Source of the DNA: Quercus robur
Taxonomy: Eukaryota; Streptophyta; Magnoliopsida; Fagales; Fagaceae
NCBI RefSeq assembly: GCF_932294415.1
Contig: NC_065544.1
Location: 29,589,210-29,653,209, forward strand
Length of the DNA stretch: 64,000 nucleotides
Direction of reading: 5' to 3'
Positions 55,591-64,000 of the stretch are shown piece by piece. Below the pieces are notes generated by a model. That model ran no database searches, was not told the DNA's origin, and saw nothing but the letters and a program-made list of their open reading frames with translations. Made by a program: the position numbers and the translations under genes. The number at the start of each line of letters is the position of its first letter. Within the stretch, counting starts at the first letter, position 1.

Positions 55591-56300
55591 ACCTAAAATT
55601 TCAGGCCCAAATGATCAGCCACACACTGACACGTGCCAACATAAGGTCTGGTGATCACCAACATCATTTCACGCGCTCACACACGCTGACGCAGATTCCT
55701 ACACGCTCGAAGCGCAAACGCGTTGCACGCGCCACACGTGTACATGCGCCCTCCAACGCTATGACGTCATTGATGATGTCATCCTCCACTAAACGATTTG
55801 ACCTGGATTGACTTGGAAATCTGACCTGGTTCGAACCGCCTAAAAAAAAAAAAAAAAAAAAAAAGACTAAGTTGAACTTTGACTTTGACCAAAAAGTCAA
55901 AATTTTCAAAAGGGGCCTGTCCCACTCAGTTTTTTGAATACATTCCAATTTTGGAATCCGTTTCTTTGTTTGAGACTCGAAAATTGTGCAAATAGTCCAA
56001 TTTACAGAAAGTTGACTTTTGCACAAATCCTAACCAAAAGTCAAAATTTTCAAGAAGGACCGGTTTTGCCCAATTTTTCACGCAGATTCTGATTTTGGGG
56101 TCTATTTCTTCATTTGAGAATCCAAAATTGCTCAAATAGTGTTATTCTACAGCTGTTGGCTTTAATGTGAACTTTGACCAAGAATCAAGATGTCCGAGCA
56201 AAGCTTGTCCTATTCAGATTTTCACATAGATTCTGATTTTAAAATCCGCTTATTTGTTTTGGACTTAGAAACCACCTATATGACCCACTTCTCCTAAGTA
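55590..56300. repeat. Repeat module of element 4 shared with the outer element
   Basis: A GC-richer part with ACGCGC words and the palindrome TGACGTCA (55762-55769) leads into about three diverged tandem units (about 55870, 56020 and 56170). Each has CTTTGACCAAAARTCAAAAT, a CTGTCCCACTCAG-like phrase and TTTCTTCATTTGAGAATCC. The same order recurs outside element 4 at about 59640-60090. Confidence 0.7.
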
Positions 56301-56609
56301 CTAACAGTGTCCAAAACTTAAGCTCCCAAGATCAAAATTTGAGATTCATCCATTTGGTCTGGATTCCCTCAGGGTTATTCTCCAGACTTCATCAAGGCTT
56401 CCCTTTCAAAGTACAAATGAACTCTCACAAGTGTGTCTTGAACTTGAAATTACACTAGGTCACTAGTTCAACCTACCATTCTTGTTCGTTGCCTACCAAT
56501 CTCCAACCTACCATTCCCGTTCAATAACTACCATTCTCATCCACCATTCTCACCAAAAATTCTCAACCGCCATTCTCAACTACCCATCTACCGTTCTTCA
56601 TCTCTCCGC

Positions 56610-56618
56610 TATAAATAG
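56610..56618 (+). promoter_or_regulatory. TATA box of a possible internal gene in element 4
   Basis: TATAAATAG, preceded by CCGC and followed 109 bp later by the ATG at 56727 in a good start context (CACTATGGCC). Confidence 0.5.
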
Positions 56619-56726
56619 AAAGGTTAGATTCATCAAAAACTCATCAAGAAAAACACACTGAATCATGAAATAAAGATTTGCTTCTTTCAAATTTTCAAGT
56701 CCTCCTTCTCACAGCCATTTCTCACT

Positions 56727-57389
56727 ATGGCCTCATCATTCTCAACACTTAGCAACCAATATTTCTTCATAATCAATTTGAAATCAACCCTCTCATGGTT
56801 CAGTAGAAACCCTCTTCATAGCAACATTGTAGTTTTGAGATCCAAACAAATTTTGGTTCTCCCCTTATCGACCACATTTGTCCATAAAATTACTCATAAC
56901 AAGGCTAGTATTGTCGTTCTATGCTTCCTCGGACTTGGTTGGCCAGGAAATCTAAGTCCAATAGAGACACCTGTTCCTAAGCTCAGGGCTCCCGTAGTCT
57001 CTCTCCAATTGCTTGGTCTTCTAGCTGAAGCAGCGGTTCGGAACAAACAGCAACTTGGCTGGTTTCTAAAACTAGGATCACAAGTTAGCTTCATCTTTCA
57101 TTTTTCTATGCTTTTCCAACAAGTGGCATTAGGTGAAAGTGGTAATACGTGTTGGGGTATCCTACAAATTTTCCCCCATCCAACACTTACAATAACCTCC
57201 AAGGTACCAACTCATCAGAAATTAGCCTTTGTTGTCGATAAATGGTCGCCAAAGTTCCATGTCCCCACCAATGTGGGACCCAAAGGTCATCGTTGCTGGT
57301 ACCTCAAAACACATTTTCTGGAATTACTCCAACTTAAATTCTACTTGAAGTATTTCAGAAAATACTCTTCTGAAATTACTTCAACTTAA
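56727..57389 (+). CDS. Hypothetical protein in the 3' region of element 4
   Basis: A 220-codon open frame starts 117 bp after a TATA box, with CACTATGGCC around the start. The N-terminus (MASSFSTLSN, then FFIINLKSTLSWF) is hydrophobic; a second hydrophobic stretch is SIVVLCFLGLGW, and VSFIFHFSMLFQQVAL a third. The C-terminus is Lys- and Tyr-rich. I recognise no domain. Its position between the antisense ORF and the 3' LTR, with its own TATA box, makes captured host sequence possible. Equally, the last 25 codons run into the repeat block at 57330, so it may be a chance frame in low-GC DNA. Confidence 0.35.
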   Translation: MASSFSTLSNQYFFIINLKSTLSWFSRNPLHSNIVVLRSKQILVLPLSTTFVHKITHNKASIVVLCFLGLGWPGNLSPIETPVPKLRAPVVSLQLLGLLAEAAVRNKQQLGWFLKLGSQVSFIFHFSMLFQQVALGESGNTCWGILQIFPHPTLTITSKVPTHQKLAFVVDKWSPKFHVPTNVGPKGHRCWYLKTHFLELLQLKFYLKYFRKYSSEITST

Positions 57390-58110
57390 TGTCTGTCAGC
57401 ATGGTCCCATCACACAGGCGCATTCTACGACTTGTCGCCAGACCTCATTTAGCATGCAGTCAGTCCCGTATCCCAAAGTATACTCCCCAAAAACATCTAC
57501 ACTAGAGGGTCCCCAACGTATAGGGCCAACGCCATGGTGGCGTATGTTTCACCCATTCACTTTGCTTCATTTCCATCTTCTTCACACCACCACCAGCATA
57601 CCCAAAATCCATAGGCTTTTGAAACTATCTCAACTTAACCTGAGTGATATGATAACACATGCGCACTCAACCACTTTCCCACATGTCCTCGCCGTAACCC
57701 AAAGTATATTATTCGGAAATTACTTTGCCTGGACTTCTTAAAAACATAAGGCTAGCCCCATGACTCTGCATGCTGTACCCAGTCACCATCCTCGCCTCTT
57801 CCCTATCTTCTACACCCTGTGATCACTGCTAACAATCCAAAATACTCTTCTGAAATTACCTTAGCTTAACCTCTGCTGAAATGATTCAATCTTACAAGTA
57901 CATCCAACTTCTTGCAAATAACTTTTAGCCTCACCAACCTACTCCAAGTACCATGGAACACTCTTTTGAAATTACTTCAACTTAACCTCTGTTGAGAAGG
58001 CTCGGTCACATAAGTACATTCAAATACTCGCAGACCCCTTTTCTATCTCATCAAAGCCTTTTATATGGGTGGGTCTACTCTTCAGAAATTATCTCATCTT
58101 GCTGAAAGCT
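57330..58110. repeat. Diverged tandem repeats before the 3' LTR of element 4
   Basis: The phrase ACTCTTCTGAAATTACTTCA plus ACTTAA-CCTCTG recurs, with changes, near 57365, 57620, 57845, 57965 and 58080. Unit spacing is irregular (about 110-250 bp). Non-coding. Confidence 0.65.
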
Positions 58111-58224
58111 CCACCACCTTTAACTACTTCACTTGAAGAGTCAAGTGTAAAAATCCGTTTTCGAAACTCATTCCCACACCACACTTCGAAAACTGTGTGT
58201 GTGAATGAGTCTTGAAAGGGCATT

Positions 58225-59188
58225 TATAGAAAGGGAAAATTCCAGACCTATCACAAGCTGACACATCATACTACTAAGTCCACAAAATATAGCTAATTAC
58301 AAAACTTCACGTATTGTTGCTAGGTTTTGTTATCACTACTTAGAAACCAACAGAAATTTGCCAAGGGTCACGCAAAAACCAATCACATATCAGTGCGTGT
58401 AAGCGATGACATAAGCAGTCCAGCACGTGTAAGCAATGACACATGCAACCCAGTGCATGTAAGCGATGATGTAAGCAAACCAATTAGGCTGTGACATGTG
58501 TCACCAATCAGACTCTGCCACGTGTCGCTCACCTACCCCCAAACTCCTATAAATAGAAGTCTTCTTAAGACATTTAAGGAGGGAACAAAAAAAAGCCATC
58601 TAGAGCACAAGCAGCATCAAAAAAGATTTAGAAGCACTCAGAAGTACAGAAGCTCTGCAGGAATCAAGCCTCAAAGCCTTCAAGAACTTCAAGGACTTCA
58701 ACCTCAAAATCGAAGAACATTCGAAGCAGAATCATCCAAACTATCTGCCTAGATCTTAAAGTTTGTTGGAATCAAGCTCAAAGCCTCTAGAAACCTTAAC
58801 AAACCATAAATCAACGAAGCTTTACAGATTCAAGCCTCTAAAGTATCGAATAACTTCCACCACAAACCTTCAAAGAAGAAGAACGCATGAAGAACACGAA
58901 GAACGTGAAGAACAAATAATTTCTAACAACCTCATAGCCAAAGATTCATTGTAATTCCTTTCAAAGATATTCGATCCATTCCTCAACCAAATTGAAGGAT
59001 ATTTTGTGTTTGAGTCAAAATCACATTACCACAATTCCAATCAATAAGTCTTACAAGGAGATCGAATCAGAGGATCACTCTTTTGTAATTTCAAAGAATT
59101 GTACCATACATTCATTAATAAAAATTCGCATTTGTGAAACTATTTTACTTGTTTGATTTATTTCAAACTAGAAATTTAGTCATCTACA
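58225..59188 (+). repeat. Right LTR of element 4
   Basis: 964 bp, matching the left LTR with many substitutions and small indels. TATAAATAG lies at 58548-58556, and it ends GTCATCTACA. Confidence 0.92.
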
Positions 59189-60202
59189 ATGGTATTAGAG
59201 CTAAACTTCATTCTTGGCATCAAACAAACATCTCTAGCAAGCAATGAAAATTATCATATGCACATCTGAAGTCACACATGCTTGCCTGCTACATCTAGAC
59301 TCCACGGCATCTCGTAGCCATCTTGGCTCAATACTGTGTCAAAATCCAAAAACCAAGCAAACCGTGACTAAACTTCTCAGATTTGTGCACATCAAGCCTT
59401 CGCCTAACAAAACCAACCACACAGACGTGCCCCACGGCCTCCTGCAAGAAAAACCTAGAAGTCTAGCGTCCACTGAATGCCGCATGCACCTCTACGTGTT
59501 GTTGATGTTTCAACCAACTTCTCCAAGCATTGCTATGGATTTCACAGGTTCAGATCCTCCTCTGGTTACACACGTCGCCCTAAAGGCCTTATAGCCCATC
59601 GATTTGCAAATCTATAAAATCTGGAGGTCATCAGGTGTTGCATGCGCCTTCATGCGCTAAATGTTGGTTACACACGCCTCTTGGTCTCGCAAGTGCTACA
59701 CTTACTAAAAGACTGTTGCTGATGTATTCATGACATCATCTTGTGACGTCATCTAGCCATGACAGTGCCATGCAAGCCCTAGCCATGTCAGCTTTAGTCT
59801 AGGTCAGTGGCACATCATCAGGATGATGTCACCAGCTCTGCAGTCCGATTTGTGACTCGACTCCGAAAACCCAAAATCGACCCAAACCGTGTAGACCATT
59901 GATTGATCACTATACTTTGACTCTCCCGTTGACTTTTGCTAAGTGCTGACTGTTGACTTTAACTTTTACATTAACATTTGACCAAAAGTCAAAACTCTTG
60001 AAATGGCCTATTTTACTCAGTTTTTCGTGTAGATTTTGACTGTGGACTCCGTTTCTTCATTTGAAGCTTCCAAATTGGTAAATTGGCACATTCTTCATTG
60101 TGATTTCTTTAAAGGCATTCTTCAAGGCATCTCTAAGTGATCTTCTCATGCTAATCCAACCTCAAGCCTCCATCGAGCTTCTGCCTTGAGTTTGAGGGAG
60201 GG
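59189..60202 (+). other. Internal region of the outer element
   Basis: It starts ATGGTATTAGAGC (primer site for initiator-Met tRNA with one change) and ends GAGTTTGAGGGAGGG. No coding capacity: the one open frame of 116 codons (59244-59594) has no motif. From about 59640 it resembles 55590-56300, including TGACGTCA at 59744-59751. Confidence 0.65.
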
Positions 60203-60510
60203 TTTTAGAGATATATTAGACATATTAGTCCAATATAATAGGCCTAAGTCCACTCCTACTTGTACTAGTAGTCTAGGGTTTAGTCACCTATATATACTCA
60301 TGTTAGGGTTCATTGTAACACAGGTTATTGTACTATACTCTTACATAATAAAGATGTAACCCTTAAGGGATTCCTTCATGGATGTAGGTTGACGAGGCTA
60401 AACCATGTAACCCTCGAGTTCTCTGTGTTCCTATTCTATACTTCCCCTTTCGCATCCACTCTAGCATATACAACATGGTATAGCACATTGCATTGCTAAT
60501 ATATTTAACA
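60203..60510 (+). repeat. Right LTR of the outer element
   Basis: TTTTAGAGATATATTAGACA to ATATATTTAACA, followed by the GCTTG target duplication (60511-60515). Confidence 0.9.
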
Positions 60511-62087
60511 GCTTGCAAGTTGCAACCAGGTGAAGAAGTATTGTGGACTAGATTTCAAAATGACAAGCTTAGCTAGGAAATCAATCCCCCAAAAGAGAAA
60601 AGAATATATATATATATATATATATATAATTGGAATGAAGGGATTTGGGCCCAAGTTCACCTCTTTTTACTTTTCTTTTTCTTGATGATTTAAACCCAAG
60701 TTCCTTTGTGTGCCAAAATTTAGTATATTGAATGGCATTTTTTTAGTATTTAATATGGAGAGCTTTAAGTATGTAATACTCTAAATTGTGTGGATTTAAT
60801 TGTATTAGATTGCATAAATGTGTTCATAGGAGCACTTCATTTGATCGATCGAATATTGTAGGTTAAACCAGATTGCAGATTTTAAAACTTAGCCCATCAT
60901 CCAAATTGCAAGGATTTTGGTGCTACTTTTGCCACACTATAGAAAGAGACTCTAAGGGGTGAAATTTTATAGAGAGAGAAGGGCCTCCTATTTTGTATTT
61001 AGGGTTTCTGTACCCAAAACTTTCTCATGCCTTCTAATGGTGATATTCCTTGAAGAAACTCAAAGTTTTGTATTGTAGAAGTTGCTGCCTCATCCATAAA
61101 ACAAAGTTGCTAGATATCTAAATCTTCAAGTGTGATATTGGGGTTGTGGACTAGAGGTTCATGTTAGGAGCACATCCATATCAAAGAAGTTTGTGGATTT
61201 TGGAGTTGAATTTGGTAAATTTATTTAAGTTTAAGAAGAAATAAGGTTATTTAATCTATAAACTTCTATTTGATAGTGGATCTATTCATCTTCGGATTGA
61301 TAAGGTCAAGTTTCTCCAGGTTTTTATTGTGGAACTAATTTGTTTCACTAATTTTCCAAAGTCATCATATTTTGTGTTCCTTTATATTTTTTATGTGCAT
61401 GATATTGATGATTATTACATTACCCTAAGGTTGTTTATAATAAATCTAATTAATAACTTGGCCTTAAAACTAGTTAATAGCTGCTTTGACAGTGGTCTAA
61501 AACCAACATATTTTTAGCCATTTAACTTTGTTAGTAGAGGGAAATTATAAAACTTTACACATTTTAGTGTTTTTTTTTTTCTTTTTTTAATGATATCCAT
61601 ATATTCAAGTACTGTTTTTATAATTTAAATTTCACAATGATTACCCTAAAAAAAATTTCTTGAAGGTGTGCCCCTAGATAACCTAGGCCTTACTATTCGT
61701 GTGATTCATTCAAAGTCCTCTTTCAGGAGTAAAAATGTGTTTCCACCTACTTTCTTTAAAGACGTTACTTTTCCAAGAACTTCCCCACTTCCTTCGCTAT
61801 AGTGTTGTTATGGAAAATTATGGCCACTGGGTGTAAATTTGAATTTTTAAAACATTGGACTTGACCTGACCTTAATGCGGACAAAAAAATTTAATGTGAG
61901 ACGTAGCAATAGGTTTAAAGATTGTCAACAACTTTGTAACTTTGTGGTTAAGCAAAAAAAAAAAAGCCTTTGCAATTTTATGACACTACCATAATATGCC
62001 CAATGCGCAGATGCTTTCCTTATCAGTATTATCATCTTTAAATTTGTTTTTGACAAAACAACGAGGGGGTAATAATAATAATAATAA
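60511..62087. repeat. PR-1 3' flank resumed
   Basis: GCTTGCAAGTTGCAACCAGG continues the flank cut at 42376 and matches 7480-7560 of the other copy. 61740-61900 matches 16430-16600. Between them the DNA is AT-rich and I find no gene. Confidence 0.65.
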
Positions 62088-64000
62088 CTAGTCGCTAACC
62101 CGTGCGATGCACGGGATAGTTAAACAAAATTTATACACATTCACTTTTATTGGTACAATCATTTGAAAATAATTCTAACTAATATCCAAATGTAAGAGAC
62201 ACATTGACTTACTATTTAAAATAGTCTTCTGAAGAATTTACACATATTGTGCAACTGAGTCTTAATTTCTCATCAACAATAAAAACATGGAAATTCAAAA
62301 CATGGAAAGAAAATAAAAATTACAACAATTAATTTCATTATCTTTCATGCTATACTTTGTAATTGTATGAAATTAAGTCAACTCAATTTAAGTAGTTGTA
62401 ATAAAATTAGCTTCTACTATTCTCTATTCTATAGAGATATGAACATATTGGATTTCTCAAACAATTACCGGTATTGCAATAAAATGATTTATTATTGAAA
62501 ATAAGAAACAAAGAAAATCTGTCTATCTCCTAAACAATGTCATATTTACTTCTCAATTCTATTCATCATTCTACAATATAAAAGTCACAATCAACCCGTA
62601 TGCATCTCATAAAATCCATAAGCAAGTTTTTGTTTTTTGTTTTTTAATTTTCCTTCACCCTTCTCAGTTTGGCTAAGGAGAAACCAAAGTGGATAAAAAA
62701 AGTTTATAATTTAAAGCTGAAAAGTTAAAGTTTACTTCTTTATGGTGTTTCACACAGAGTAGATACAAAACCATGTCTTTTTTTATATAAGAGTTCAAGT
62801 TAATTTTTTAAAAAAACAGGTCCAATTCAATATGATGTAGCAAGAACCTTTGAGAATGAAACTACAACATACTTCAAATAATGATGAAATTGCCCATTTC
62901 CATAATCTGACTCTCTTCCCTACAAATAAGAGGACTCTTAATGTTGAAAGAACTTCCTCTTCTTTTAGTGGGTAAAATAGTAAGATCAAAAGTATTATGT
63001 GTAACAAATATTATCATATTAAAGTGAAAATAAATTAGTTAAGCAGAGATATTCAGCTGAACACAGATGTACCTACATCTTCTGCATCATCAAGAATCAA
63101 TATAACATTTTCTTGTCCAAGCAAGATATCAAGACCCTTTTGATGTTATTGGGTGCCATGCTTACATGAAATCACTTTAGCACTTAAGTACTCTCCTAGA
63201 GGATCAAGTAGCTTAGCCATTTACAATGCATAATGCTGATAGGCGATCACTTATTGTATAAATGTACATCTCAAACATTTCACTTTCTTCTTTTAAAAAT
63301 GTGTGAATAAAGGGCCTTAGCTTCGTTAAAAGAAAAGGAAGTTCATTAAATTTTTATTATTTTTTATTTTTTATTATTTTATTATTATTATTTTTTTTTT
63401 TTATGTTCATTTATTCTAGACTCTTTCCATGTCTTTGAAAATTTTACCTACCTTTAGTTAGAAATCTGAACATTCTATTGACAAATTGAAAGCACTCAAA
63501 TAAAACTCTCATCAATAGATTCAGAACCTAACAGTAATCATTCATGTTGACCTCTAAAAGTTCTACAACATGACAAGTTACAATGGTATATAGCCAAGCT
63601 TATTAGAGATGATTATACAAACAAAGATGGAATGTCACCATGATACCTAAAAACAAAGATATACAAAATGCTAAGCACACTGCCAAAGTACAATAAAATA
63701 TAAAGGTAACAAAAATACCTTGCAAATCTGTTTTTTATTTTAAATATTCTTCTTCCGTAGCATATGATCTATATCAAGAACCAAGTATAGCTTCTTATGG
63801 TGTAATAAATCTACTTATTTCAAATTGACAATTTCAGCATTGTGAAGCCGTAGTCCTAGCAAATAATGTTTAAGCTTATATGAATTACTATCTAAAAAAG
63901 AAAAAAGAAAAAGATCATCACTATACTTTATGATTCTATTATTCTTGAATAGAAATAGATTTATAAGTTCAAAATTGGTTTACATCTCTCCAGTTGTAAT
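62088..64000 (-). mobile_element. Helitron 3' end and AT-rich DNA to its right
   Basis: On the minus strand a hairpin CCCGTGC-ATC-GCACGGG (62115-62099) is followed by a few bases and then CTAG (62088), with T as the next base. A hairpin, then CTRR, inserted before T, is the Helitron 3' signature. The element would extend to the right. I find no Rep/helicase sequence and no 5' TC end before the window closes, so its length is unknown. The rest, to 64000, is AT-rich with an ATT-repeat tract at about 63355-63400 and no recognisable gene. Confidence 0.55.

Larger units (their letters stand above)
42827..59188 (+). mobile_element. Tat-lineage Ty3/gypsy retrotransposon, element 4 (16.4 kb, decayed)
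   Basis: LTRs at 42827-43773 and 58225-59188 share TGTAGA...TCTACA termini (the right one now begins TATAGA). TGGCATGCCCGATGGGACC after the left LTR is the likely primer site, and TTGAAAGGGCATT before the right LTR the polypurine tract. Gag, protease, RT, RNase H, second RNase H and integrase follow on the plus strand to 51056. The last 7 kb hold a SINE, a tandem duplication, an antisense plant-mobile-domain ORF and repeat blocks. No target duplication is visible (ATAAC on the left, ATGGT on the right). LTR divergence is high, so it is old. Confidence 0.9.
42377..60510 (+). mobile_element. Outer small LTR element carrying nested element 4
   Basis: The target duplication GCTTG (42372-42376 and 60511-60515) and LTRs of about 308 bp (42377-42685 and 60203-60510, TGTTAGAG to TTTAACA) define an 18.1-kb insertion. 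The outer element itself keeps about 1 kb of internal DNA (59189-60202), starting TGGTATTAGAGC, close to the initiator-Met tRNA primer site TGGTATCAGAGC, and ending in a purine-rich tract GAGTTTGAGGGAGGG. No gag or pol belongs to it. The LTRs differ at many positions (about 10% by eye), so it is old. Confidence 0.85.

Noticed and set aside
59244..59594. A coding gene in the outer element
   Set aside because: No motif, no promoter, and the sequence overlaps the non-coding module shared with element 4.

Overview
The window is plant nuclear DNA in which almost everything recognisable is a transposable element. The host-gene content is one intact pathogenesis-related PR-1 gene (40.7-41.3 kb, +) and one decayed lectin-receptor-kinase fragment (37.0-38.3 kb, -). 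GT-AG introns, TATA boxes, a PR-1 with a secretion signal, Ty3/gypsy elements of the Tat type (two RNase H domains), an L1-like LINE, hAT- and Mutator-type elements and a Helitron end all indicate a flowering plant. A woody eudicot, perhaps of the oak order, is my guess from the general look of the PR-1 and the repeats; that is inference only.

Layout. 1-5882: decayed Tat/gypsy element 1 on the minus strand, cut by the window edge, with its 5' LTR at 5379-5882. 5.9-10.6 kb: non-coding DNA that is a second copy of the PR-1 3' flank, carrying small DNA transposons. 10575-16239: an L1-like LINE with two overlapping ORFs broken only by stop codons. 16697-25921: Tat/gypsy element 2, a very recent insertion (one LTR mismatch seen, TSD AATAT). 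It has lost its protease but keeps an apparently intact four-exon gene on the antisense strand. 26636-32656: element 3 (TSD ACATA), minus-oriented, without gag-pol. It holds two related antisense mini-transcription units, each followed by a tandem-repeat block. 32.7-40.6 kb: MITEs, hAT-like DNA and the kinase pseudogene. 40748-41269: PR-1. 42377-60510: an 18-kb nested insertion (TSD GCTTG) in the PR-1 3' flank. Its outer part is a small LTR element; its inner part is a 16.4-kb Tat element (element 4) with decayed gag-pol, an antisense plant-mobile-domain ORF, a SINE and several repeat modules. 60.5-64 kb: the flank resumes, then a Helitron 3' end and AT-rich DNA without recognisable genes.

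How the parts fit. The PR-1 3' flank occurs twice (5.9-7.6 kb with 16.3-16.7 kb, and 41.3-42.4 kb with 60.5-62 kb). An older tandem duplication of a PR-1 locus was therefore later split by insertions. Three LTR elements share one architecture: sense retroviral genes or remnants, plus unrelated cargo read from the opposite strand between pol and the 3' LTR. The best candidates for something little described are the intact spliced antisense gene of element 2, the saturation of that element with CGTCC/GGACG, and the paired antisense mini-genes of element 3. A recurrent class of tiny A-tailed insertions with target duplications is a separate oddity.
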